In this document: positions 1-5,826 of the stretch, one piece after another | Position numbering within the stretch: position 1 is the stretch's first letter | Layout of the letters: each line of letters begins with the position of its first letter | Assembly (NCBI GenBank): GCA_963578625.1 | Contig: CAUZEO010000298.1 | Location: forward strand, 1 to 6,609 | DNA from: CAUZEO01 sp963578625 | GTDB lineage: Bacteria > Verrucomicrobiota > Kiritimatiellia > SLOV01 | DNA length: 6,609 nucleotides | Direction: 5' to 3' | Notes under the pieces: model-generated | The model's database searches: none | The model's input: the letters and a program-made list of their open reading frames with translations, nothing else | What the model was told of the DNA's origin: nothing | Translations under genes and position numbers: made by a program

Positions 1-444
1 CTGGCCCAGACCCGATCGCCTCGATTCAATGTCATCCTCATGGCAGTTCTATCCTGGTTCGGCATCTGGGGGTTGACCTTCGGAACTCCGTACCTGGGAT
101 TGCTACCGGTCATTCCGCTCTTCGCGGCCTTCTTCCTCCTCATGTTCTTTATGAGCCACTACCTGAACATGATCACCGACGGGTCACAACGAGCCACCGT
201 ATTGAGTTTCCGAGGGCTGGTCTTCAATCTGGGCTACGCCGGAATCGGAGTCCTGTACTCACTGCTTGTTGCGTTACGACGCCCCGGTGTTCGCGCTGAA
301 AATCCAGATGCGGTTGAATCGCAGCTCGAAGATCTCGTCTTCGTAGACGCAATGCAGTATTGGCCCTGGTACTTTCTGGCTACACTGGTTCTGACCGCCG
401 CCTTCGCGGCATGGAAACTGCGGAGATCCGCCGCTCCGCGGTAA
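1..444 (+). CDS. Major facilitator superfamily (MFS) transporter, C-terminal fragment
   Basis: The reading frame is open from the first base and ends at TAA 442-444, so only the last 147 residues of a larger protein are present. The fragment has four hydrophobic segments, at about residues 10-28, 32-52, 68-92 and 120-140, which fits the last four helices of a 12-helix MFS permease in the cytoplasmic membrane. The stretch SHYLNMITDGSQRATVLSF (52-70), with RAT followed by a new helix, resembles the cytoplasmic loop and next helix of many MFS drug or sugar-type permeases. A hydrophilic loop rich in Glu and Asp (about 97-118) precedes the last helix, and the protein ends in a basic tail (KLRRSAAPR). 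Substrate and direction of transport cannot be read from this end. The family call is fairly secure; the first ATG in the fragment (position 40) lies inside the gene and is not the start. Confidence 0.8.
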   Translation: MAQTRSPRFNVILMAVLSWFGIWGLTFGTPYLGLLPVIPLFAAFFLLMFFMSHYLNMITDGSQRATVLSFRGLVFNLGYAGIGVLYSLLVALRRPGVRAENPDAVESQLEDLVFVDAMQYWPWYFLATLVLTAAFAAWKLRRSAAPR

Positions 445-445
445 A

Positions 446-462
446 AAGATTCCCAGAATCTT
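446..462 (+). terminator. Possible weak terminator hairpin after the MFS gene
   Basis: One base after the stop codon there is a perfect 7-base inverted repeat, AAGATTC-CCA-GAATCTT. It is followed by CTCCTT, which is only partly T-rich. The position suits a transcription end, but the stem is AT-rich and the T tract is poor, so the call is weak. A second small GC-rich foldback (CCGC 470-473 with GCGG 483-486) lies just downstream. Confidence 0.3.
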
Positions 463-617
463 CTCCTTGCCGCTTTTCGCCGGCGGTGAGAGAGGATAAT
501 GATTGATTACGGGCGGAGAGAGCGCGGTACTCATCCATACCCTCGCCGATTTCTCAATCCGAAACGGCTCCTGGTTCACTTGGAGCGCAGTAAACACCTG
601 CATACTGCCGGATCAAA

Positions 618-670
618 TGCGATGGGTGCTTTACCATCGGCTATGTTTGGGGAACCCTCTGCGATGGGTG
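618..670 (+). repeat. 11-base direct repeat around a complementary hairpin arm
   Basis: TGCGATGGGTG occurs at 618-628 and again, identical, at 660-670, 42 bases apart. Between them, ACCATCG (633-639) is the reverse complement of CGATGGT. It can therefore pair with the first copy (620-627, one G bulged, loop GCTTT) or, alternatively, with the second copy (662-669). Two equal partners competing for one arm is the geometry of a switchable RNA fold, but the stems are short and chance or a decayed repeat element is just as likely. No open frame depends on it in an obvious way. Confidence 0.4.
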
Positions 671-959
671 GGGCGAGGTAATTCGAATGGTAATAGATTG
701 CGTCATCATCAAGGAAAGGGCTATCGTTTTCAGCACCGCGACCGGTTCCACGAGTTCGCAGAAAAGGGATGGGCGTTCGGCGACGAGGCGGCAGCGTCCG
801 CAAAGAGCGACGACAAGGGAGCCGCCGCGGAGAGCGAAGTTTCGTTCGTCCAAGGGATCGGAATCTACCCGCTTACAGACGCCGGCGTGATGGCCAGAGC
901 TATGGTTTCGGGAACTAAATATTGGCAAGACGAAGACTTACATTAGTCGTGACGCCCGC

Positions 960-2984
960 ATGACCAAAGAGAAATCCGATATGTCCCCGGGAACGGGAAA
1001 GCGAAAACGCCGCGGTCTGTGGTGGAAAATCCCCCTTGGCCTCCTGGCTATCCTCATCGTCCTCCTTGTGATCGCGTGGGTCAGGCTCCCCGCCATTGTG
1101 ACCCGCATCGCGAACAAGCAACTCCCCGCAATATTGCAAACCGACGCATCCCTCGAAAAAATCGAACTCCACCTGACGAAGGGATTCGCTGCAATCCACG
1201 GTCTGCGGATCGGTCAGCCGGAAGGATTCGGTGACGAGACCCTTCTCGAATTGAAGCAGTTCATTGCCCGGGTGGATGTCGGTTCGCTGATCGGCGGAGA
1301 ATTGATCGTCATTCAGGCGGTCGAATTGGATGGGCTGACCGCCAACCTGATCAAGGACGCCAACGGCGACCTTAACATCACGAAGCTCGGTCCACCGCCT
1401 TCGACCGACCAAACCGATTCGTCAGATCCATCCGTAGATCCGCTGCCAGAGTCAAAACCGCTGACCATCGCGCTCGAAAGGCTGGTGGTGAATGACGTGG
1501 CAGTCAGCTATACGGACCAGGCGGAAGGCGCGGTTCCCGCTTCCCTCGCACTGGGCGATCTCGGCATACTCCTCGAGGACTGTGAAGTTCATCTTGGTGA
1601 ATCCAGCGAAATCAACGCGAAGAACCTGGAAATTACTCTGCGGAACATCGCCGCAAGGCTTCCAGGGAAGATCGGACTTGCCCTACTGGGTATTCAACTA
1701 GACGGCTGCCGGATCCGAATCGAGGAGGACCTCGCGGTGACGCTGAACCAGGGAGACGTCACACTGGAAAATATCCGCATCGCACAACCGGACGGTTTCG
1801 GCGACAACGCTCTTCTCGACGTGCCGCGTATTCACCTGGACATCGGTCAAAGCCCATTCGTTGACAATATCGTACACTTGAACCGCTTAGAAATCGAACG
1901 CCTCCAAGCACACATCGTTCGCAATGCCGAAGGCATACTCAACGCCACACGCCTCACGCCAACATCGGGAACCGAAACCAAAACCTCGTCCGACGTGTCC
2001 GACAAGTCCGACGCACCCGACGAACCGGCTCCGGGTTCCAGCATCGGCATACATCTCGCGGCACTCGGGTTCAAGGACTTCTCAATCACATACACCGACG
2101 CAGCATTGGGCGATGAGACTCCACTTGAACTCCGCATCCGCGATTTTAACGTCGCACTCAAGAATCTGATGGCCTTTCGCGCCGAACCTCCCATAGACAC
2201 CTCTTCGATCAAGCTCAGTGCATCGATTGACCAGAGAGAAAACCCGCCCGCAAAACTTGGGTTGCTTGCAAATGTAGGACCGGCCGGCGCAGGTGTTCCG
2301 GATGTGAATGCACAGGCCCAATTAACCGGGCTCCTGCTTGACACCCTCGGCTCGCTGGTTACGCCGGCAGCACGCAAAACCGTTGGCGCAGACGGCATTG
2401 ATGCGAATGTCTCCGTCGCCCTGGACGTAAACTCGATCGATTTGGATGGGAAGGCGACTACGGATCAAAAGCACGCCTATCCGTTCCTTGTCCACGGATC
2501 TTGGAACGATCTAACCATTGATCTCGGTCCGATTCTTTTGGGAATTGCCGGTCGCTTCACTACCGGCTTAGTCAAAAATCTCGCCGCGGGTACGACGAGT
2601 GCGGCCGTTGATTTGGCGGGGAATATGGCGGGAGGGGCAAAGGATCTGGGAAAGGGTGCGATGGACACAGTGGGAAAAGTTGGGGGCGGGCTCTTCGGAG
2701 CCACGAAATCCGCTCTCAAGGGTGACTTCAAAAACGCCGGCGGCGAATTGAAGGAGGCGACCGTCGGCGCGGCAAAGGCGGCGAAGTCGAGTATCGGCGA
2801 CGCTGGGAGCGGAATGAAGAAAATGACCAAAGATACGATCAGTACAACGACCGGAGGGAAGCGTTCGATGGAGTGGCTGGAGCAAAGCACAGACCGACAT
2901 CTGGAGAGTATGATTTCAGCCGAATTAGCACTCTCCGAAATGCCCTATCCGCCCCCTCCGTTGATAGAAGCGACTCCCGAATGA
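960..2984 (+). CDS. AsmA-like single-pass membrane protein with a duplicated module
   Basis: The 674-residue product has a basic N-terminus (KRKRR, 14-18), one transmembrane helix (about 24-41) and then LPAIVTRIANKQLPAIL, the usual entry of AsmA-family proteins; the bulk should lie in the periplasm. AsmA-like proteins are linked to outer-membrane and phospholipid homeostasis, but no exact member is recognised. Residues 78-207 and 268-402 are two copies of one module at an offset of about 190 residues. Each carries an I(G/A)QP(E/D)GFGD motif, then a (D/N)A(N/E)G-LN-T-L motif, a Ser/Thr/Asp/Pro-rich linker and an SYTD or TYTD strand. Residues 540-636 form a Gly/Ala/Lys-rich, probably amphipathic tail, and the end is PYPPPPLIEATPE. 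ATG 960 has no clear ribosome binding site; ATG 981 (residue 8) is an alternative start with a weak GAG upstream, and either keeps the helix. The stop is TGA. Confidence 0.8.
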   Translation: MTKEKSDMSPGTGKRKRRGLWWKIPLGLLAILIVLLVIAWVRLPAIVTRIANKQLPAILQTDASLEKIELHLTKGFAAIHGLRIGQPEGFGDETLLELKQFIARVDVGSLIGGELIVIQAVELDGLTANLIKDANGDLNITKLGPPPSTDQTDSSDPSVDPLPESKPLTIALERLVVNDVAVSYTDQAEGAVPASLALGDLGILLEDCEVHLGESSEINAKNLEITLRNIAARLPGKIGLALLGIQLDGCRIRIEEDLAVTLNQGDVTLENIRIAQPDGFGDNALLDVPRIHLDIGQSPFVDNIVHLNRLEIERLQAHIVRNAEGILNATRLTPTSGTETKTSSDVSDKSDAPDEPAPGSSIGIHLAALGFKDFSITYTDAALGDETPLELRIRDFNVALKNLMAFRAEPPIDTSSIKLSASIDQRENPPAKLGLLANVGPAGAGVPDVNAQAQLTGLLLDTLGSLVTPAARKTVGADGIDANVSVALDVNSIDLDGKATTDQKHAYPFLVHGSWNDLTIDLGPILLGIAGRFTTGLVKNLAAGTTSAAVDLAGNMAGGAKDLGKGAMDTVGKVGGGLFGATKSALKGDFKNAGGELKEATVGAAKAAKSSIGDAGSGMKKMTKDTISTTTGGKRSMEWLEQSTDRHLESMISAELALSEMPYPPPPLIEATPE

Positions 2985-3016
2985 CATATTTCGTATCCGG
3001 CATCATCCTGATGTTC

Positions 3017-3030
3017 GAACGCCCGCGTTC
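3017..3030. terminator. Small hairpin between convergent genes
   Basis: GAACG-CCCG-CGTTC forms a 5-base stem with a 4-base loop in the 52-base gap between the convergent AsmA-like gene and the SUMF1-like gene. It is the only clear foldback in that gap and could serve both strands. It is short and has no T tract on either side, so its role as a terminator is a guess from position. Confidence 0.2.
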
Positions 3031-3036
3031 CGCATA

Positions 3037-3624
3037 CTACTGCACAAGATTCACGACCACGCGGAAACCTGCGTAATTGATCCCGATCGGATACCACAAA
3101 CCCGCGCGATTGGCAGAGCGGCATTGGATCCCAGGGAGCAGATAACTGCCGCCCCGTAAAACGACCTCGTCCAGCGAGCCTTGCGGGGCCGTGCTGTCCG
3201 CCAGGCAGGCTTCATTAAACCACTCTCCGCATATTTCAGAGACGTTCCCATGCATGTCGTAAAGTCCCCATGCATTGGGCATTCCCGTGCCGACCTCCTG
3301 ATGCGAATGCTGCCCGGAACCGTCCGAGTTGCCGACATACCATCCAAGATTGTCAATGGGTTGGGAGGTCACGTTGTACGCTCCGGCGGAGTCGGCCCGG
3401 AACGCATACTTCCATTGGGCTTCTGAAGGCAGGTCCAGGCCGGTCGACGCGCGCACCGCACCGACGAAGGAGGTTTGGGGAATCAGGAAATCAATAGGCC
3501 AAAAACCGCCTCGAACCTCTTCCCAGGTAACACTTTCCACGGGATGGTCATCCACGGTGTTGAACGACAGGTTCGCGCCCATCACCGTCGCCCACTGCTT
3601 CTGAGGAATCTCAAATACGCTCAT
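3037..3624 (-). CDS. SUMF1/FGE-sulfatase domain, C-terminal part of the broken gene
   Basis: This frame encodes the body of a formylglycine-generating-enzyme-like domain (SUMF1/EgtB/PvdO family). Numbering from ATG 3624, the landmarks are FEIPQKQWATVMG (4-16), HPVESVTWEE (27-36), LPSEAQWKYAFRA (65-77), NAWGLYDMHGNVSEIC (117-132), VVLRGGSYL (154-162), CRSANR (168-173) and YAGFRVVVNL (184-193). The ATG is internal: the same frame continues upstream through HHVELTGNYF, which is typical of the family, up to TGA 3717-3715, and there is no good ribosome binding site at 3624. In true formylglycine-generating enzymes two cysteines bind copper; here only the second position (Cys168) is kept and the first is Leu163, so sulfatase activation is unlikely. 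Trp-Glu-Trp-Cys of the usual motif is changed to Ser-Glu-Ile-Cys. Substrate-free or sugar-binding roles are known for such relatives; none can be assigned here. Confidence 0.75.
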   Translation of the reverse strand: MSVFEIPQKQWATVMGANLSFNTVDDHPVESVTWEEVRGGFWPIDFLIPQTSFVGAVRASTGLDLPSEAQWKYAFRADSAGAYNVTSQPIDNLGWYVGNSDGSGQHSHQEVGTGMPNAWGLYDMHGNVSEICGEWFNEACLADSTAPQGSLDEVVLRGGSYLLPGIQCRSANRAGLWYPIGINYAGFRVVVNLVQ

Positions 3625-3714
3625 GAAATAGTTCCCGGTCAGTTCGACGTGATGGAGGCATTCGAAGAACGGGTTGTGACCCGGCTCGCCCGAGCATCCG
3701 GTCCCCCGACGGAA

Positions 3715-4128
3715 TCAGCCGCAGGACCAACCGGGTCGACTTATTAGACCGGGTTCGAGTGAAGGTCCGCGGGCGGGCGTGGCAGAGTATGAAACAGCAG
3801 AAGTAAGCAGGTCTACGATCATGTAAAACCGTACGTCGCTGGACATCGTCATTTGCGTCACCTGTCCGCGGCGAATTGGATGCCACGTACCCGACATCAG
3901 CGTAGGCGCGCACTCAACCGCATAGTTTTTGCCGATGCTCACTCCGGACTGCAGGATGCCGGTACTCGGATCAAAGGAGGTGATCCTTGCATTGGCATCG
4001 CCGACAACTCGAAATACGGGTTGATCGCCTGCGATTGCCGGGAAGAGAAAAACGGCGGAAATTAGAAAACAGACGAATGCTGGAAATCGGCAGAGGTTTT
4101 GCCTGGTTGTGAAAACTGGAATATTCAT
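3715..4128 (-). CDS. N-terminal part of the broken SUMF1-like gene: signal peptide and small beta-rich domain
   Basis: I place the start at ATG 4128-4126, because AAGGA (4143-4139) sits ten bases upstream; a GTG at 4146 would add six residues. The protein begins MNIPVFTTRQNLCRF, followed by a hydrophobic core and a cleavage-like FPAIAGD, so it is exported. The next stretch, about 70 residues, runs from PVFRVVGDANARITSF through GKNYAVECAPTL and W to VRFYMIVDL. It resembles the short beta-sandwich-like prefix often placed before SUMF1 domains in PVC bacteria, where a YAVE-type strand and a closing FYMVVDL are common. After this the frame runs through VSYSATPARGPSLEPGL and then goes out of phase, ending at TGA 3717-3715. 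As it stands the product would be about 137 residues and lack the main domain. The homology of the prefix is judged from memory of the pattern. Confidence 0.6.
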   Translation of the reverse strand: MNIPVFTTRQNLCRFPAFVCFLISAVFLFPAIAGDQPVFRVVGDANARITSFDPSTGILQSGVSIGKNYAVECAPTLMSGTWHPIRRGQVTQMTMSSDVRFYMIVDLLTSAVSYSATPARGPSLEPGLISRPGWSCG

Positions 4129-4138
4129 ATTTTCCGAA

Positions 4139-4143
4139 TCCTT
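4139..4143 (-). promoter_or_regulatory. Ribosome binding site of the SUMF1-like gene
   Basis: AAGGA on the minus strand lies ten bases before ATG 4128-4126 and overlaps the alternative GTG-started frame. It favours the ATG over the upstream GTG at 4146 as the true start. Confidence 0.5.
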
Positions 4144-4206
4144 CACAATCTACAAGAATCCGGATCTCTGCGAGCGGCGAAGGTTTGAACCAATTTCCAG
4201 GCCAAA

Positions 4207-4229
4207 GGAGGTTGAGCTTCCAAGCCTCC
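4207..4229 (-). terminator. Hairpin downstream of the AIM24-family gene
   Basis: On the minus strand GGAGG-c-TTG, loop GAAGCT, CAACCTCC makes an 8-base stem with one bulged C. It starts 25 bases after the TAA stop of the AIM24-family gene and is followed by TTTGG. Stem and position suit a terminator of the glpK cluster, but only three T residues follow, so termination may be partial. Confidence 0.4.
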
Positions 4230-4253
4230 ACGCCAGCTGTTGAACAATACCGG

Positions 4254-5240
4254 TTACCGCGATTCGAACAGGCTTCCCAGGCCCCCCAGCACGGAACCCT
4301 CTCCCTTTCCTTTGCTGTATCCCGACAGCATTCGTCCCGCGAGGCGGGAAAAAGGCAGCGACTGAACCCATACGGAGCCGGGTCCGGTCAGCGTCGTGAG
4401 AAACAGCCCTTCGCCACCGAAGAGCGAGTTCTTCACGCCACCGGTCATCTGGATGTCGTAGCGAACGCTCGGTTGGAAGGCGACAAGGCATCCGGTGTCC
4501 AGGCGGAGGGTTTCACCCCGCTGCAGTTCCCTCCGGAGAATGGTCCCGCCCGCATGCACGAATCCCCATCCGCTTCCCTTTAACCGCTGGAGAATAAAGC
4601 CCTCTCCCCCGAATAATCCGGCGCCGATGTTCTTTTGAAATGCGATCCCGATCTCGATGCCTTTCGCAGCCGCCAGAAAACTATCTTTCTGACAAATCAT
4701 TTCGCCACCGAGGGCTCCGATGTTCATCGGAATAATCTTTCCCGGATAAGGAGCGGCAAAGGCGACCTTGTCCTGGCTCGACCCGGAAGCGGTAAACGTC
4801 GTCAGAAACAACGACTCGCCGGTGACGGCACGCTTGCCGGCATCCACTATTTTCCCGAAGATCCCCTGGTCCTTTCCTGGATCGCCGAACACCGTTTCCA
4901 TCCGGATCCCTGATGTCATGTACATCATGGTTCCCGCTTCCGCGACCACCGTCTCGGCGGGGTCCAATGTGATTTCCACGAACTGCATGTCGTCACCAAC
5001 GATTTCGTAGTCGATCTCGTGAACCTGGCCCTGGGAGCTTGGGACCGCCGGTGGCGACGGCGGCGCTCCAACCGTGAGAGACGCGACGTGTTCCGCCTGG
5101 ATCCATTCAGAATGCCCCGGTCCGTACACGTACGTCGCCCCGCCCTGGTATTGCCCCAGCTTCGCGATCAGCTCTGATCGCGACATGGGCCCAATCGTGT
5201 TTCCATCATCCGCCAAATACCAACCTTCTTCAGCACTCAT
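4254..5240 (-). CDS. GYF_2 domain fused to an AIM24/TIGR00266 family domain
   Basis: The 328-residue product has two parts. Residues 7-53 are a GYF_2 (DUF4339) domain, with WYLADDGNTIGPMSRSEL and a closing SEWIQAEHV; such domains are usually protein- or membrane-adaptor modules. A Pro/Ser-rich linker (about 59-71) leads to an AIM24-family domain (about 73-300), with YEIVGDDMQFVEITLDP, the VVAEAGTMMYMTSGI motif and three repeats of GE(S/G)-FL--L-G-G type at 141, 212 and 276. The family is named after yeast Aim24, needed for mitochondrial inner-membrane organisation; the bacterial role is unknown. No signal peptide or transmembrane helix is seen, so the protein is probably cytoplasmic. The start is set at ATG 5240-5238 because GGAGGT lies four bases upstream; an in-frame ATG at 5276 would add 12 residues but has no such site. 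It is the last gene of the probable glpK operon. Confidence 0.85.
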   Translation of the reverse strand: MSAEEGWYLADDGNTIGPMSRSELIAKLGQYQGGATYVYGPGHSEWIQAEHVASLTVGAPPSPPAVPSSQGQVHEIDYEIVGDDMQFVEITLDPAETVVAEAGTMMYMTSGIRMETVFGDPGKDQGIFGKIVDAGKRAVTGESLFLTTFTASGSSQDKVAFAAPYPGKIIPMNIGALGGEMICQKDSFLAAAKGIEIGIAFQKNIGAGLFGGEGFILQRLKGSGWGFVHAGGTILRRELQRGETLRLDTGCLVAFQPSVRYDIQMTGGVKNSLFGGEGLFLTTLTGPGSVWVQSLPFSRLAGRMLSGYSKGKGEGSVLGGLGSLFESR

Positions 5241-5244
5241 CGTT

Positions 5245-5250
5245 ACCTCC
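5245..5250 (-). promoter_or_regulatory. Ribosome binding site deciding the AIM24-family start
   Basis: GGAGGT on the minus strand lies four bases before ATG 5240-5238. It is the strongest ribosome binding site in the cluster and argues against the upstream ATG at 5276, which would place this site inside the coding sequence. Confidence 0.7.
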
Positions 5251-5287
5251 ATTGGAGCTTGTGCCTCGTTATTCATTGTTCAACTCG

Positions 5288-5794
5288 CTACCCGACTGGA
5301 TTCGAAGATTCCCGGCGCTGTCCAAGAACCGGAACAAGAACCATTCCGACTGCCGGCAGGAAAAATCCGAGAAAAAAACCTGCCACCGGATTTCGGTTAA
5401 GAAGGGCGGCAAACAGACAGCCCAACCCACCGGACAGGCATGCCGCGACGAAGTAGAATAGCGCCCAGAACCACAACGCGCCCCCAGGTGCAGTCAACGA
5501 ACCCGATAGCTCGTCTCCCGCCGTAACACCGTCGAAAATTTCACTTCCCGGGACGATCTCAGATTCCAGGACGGCGAATCGTCCGAGAGTTTCCGCGCGA
5601 TGCCACCGGGCCTCACACGGATACGCATGCACCCAGTAGGCGCGCTGCTTCAAATTCACCGCATGATCTCCCGACACCGCCTCACCACAAACAACACACA
5701 CCTTTGCGTCAGGCTCCGCAATCGCGCTCATACCCATCCCGGCGGCAAGACAGATCACCGCGAGCCCGCCTATCGACAATCCTTGAAGTTTCAT
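5288..5794 (-). CDS. Exported membrane protein with a Cys/His cluster and two C-terminal helices
   Basis: I do not recognise a named family for this 168-residue protein. It starts MKLQGLSIGG and has a hydrophobic signal segment ending near AIAEPDA (24-30). Next comes a compact cluster, KVCVVCGEAVSG with Cys33 and Cys36, then YWVHAYPCEARWH with His56, Cys60 and His65, which looks like a small zinc-binding knuckle or treble clef. A spacer of about 40 residues follows, then two hydrophobic helices (about 106-131 and 136-158) joined by NRNP, the second rich in Gly and Phe, and a short polar tail. If the signal is cleaved or inserted as predicted, the Cys/His cluster would face the periplasm, where oxidised cysteines are an alternative to zinc. 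The start is backed by GAGGGG eight bases upstream. It lies 32 bases after glpK and 47 bases before the AIM24-family gene, so co-transcription is likely. Confidence 0.75.
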   Translation of the reverse strand: MKLQGLSIGGLAVICLAAGMGMSAIAEPDAKVCVVCGEAVSGDHAVNLKQRAYWVHAYPCEARWHRAETLGRFAVLESEIVPGSEIFDGVTAGDELSGSLTAPGGALWFWALFYFVAACLSGGLGCLFAALLNRNPVAGFFLGFFLPAVGMVLVPVLGQRRESSNPVG

Positions 5795-5802
5795 ACCTCG
5801 AT

Positions 5803-5808
5803 CCCCTC
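5803..5808 (-). promoter_or_regulatory. Ribosome binding site of the Cys/His membrane protein
   Basis: GAGGGG on the minus strand lies eight bases before ATG 5794-5792. It is part of a short tandem ATCGAGG-GG-ATCGAGG repeat; the second ATCGAGG sits directly against the ATG and is too close to act as the binding site. Confidence 0.55.
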
Positions 5809-5826
5809 GATCTCTTCACTTGTAGC

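Larger units (their letters stand above)
445..959. other. 515-base stretch without a supported gene
   Basis: Several short open frames cross this stretch on both strands, but none gives a protein I recognise. The longest is a plus-strand frame at 503-946 with a TTG start, preceded by AGAGG seven bases upstream. Its product is of uneven composition, with an Ala/Asp/Glu/Ser-rich middle. Overlapping frames of similar length on both strands (499-681 and 687-890 plus; 576-803 and 641-928 minus) suggest that none is clearly coding. The part at 618-670 holds a hairpin and a direct repeat, listed separately. The stretch could be a long leader of the AsmA-like gene, a decayed gene, or the remnant of a repeat element; the sequence does not decide between these. 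Confidence 0.5.
3037..4128 (-). pseudogene. Secreted SUMF1-like (FGE-sulfatase domain) gene broken by two compensating frameshifts
   Basis: Two minus-strand open frames, listed separately, lie in the same phase and are separated only by TGA at 3717-3715. The family's expected entry motif is found in a different phase just across that stop: RLVLRLIPSGDRMLG is encoded by 3733-3689. The full logical product reads frame A up to ...SLEPGL, frame B for NKSTRLVLRLIPSGDRMLG, then frame A again from EPGHNPFFE. One missing base near 3741-3746 and one extra base near 3688 would explain this exactly and restore the frame, giving about 363 codons. The gene is either a recent pseudogene or intact with two sequencing or assembly indels. 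It has its own start and ribosome binding site and lies downstream of the glpK cluster on the same strand. Confidence 0.75.

Noticed and set aside
576..803. Minus-strand 75-codon open frame with a protein-like middle (APPIAEGSPNIADGKAPIAF)
   Set aside because: The apparent order comes from the DNA direct repeat at 618-670; no ribosome binding site or known motif supports it.
915..1412. Minus-strand open frame of 165 codons over the AsmA-like N-terminus
   Set aside because: It is antisense to the membrane anchor and first module of the AsmA-like protein, and no domain is visible.
1847..2398. Minus-strand open frame of 183 codons inside the AsmA-like gene
   Set aside because: It is antisense to a well-supported gene with a clear duplicated module, and its product is Ser/Arg/Ala-rich without a recognisable motif, as expected for a shadow frame.
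3715..3717. TGA read as selenocysteine in the SUMF1-like gene
   Set aside because: The peptide around the TGA in that phase does not match the family, while another phase gives the expected LVLRLIPSG motif; paired frameshifts explain the data better. I also see no convincing downstream selenocysteine-insertion hairpin.
3688..3746. Programmed ribosomal frameshifting in the SUMF1-like gene
   Set aside because: It would need two shifts in opposite directions within about 55 bases, and no slippery heptamer or strong stimulatory hairpin is evident at either point.
4185..4583. Plus-strand open frame of 132 codons over the AIM24-family gene end
   Set aside because: It is antisense to conserved AIM24-family sequence, has no start signal and shows no motif.
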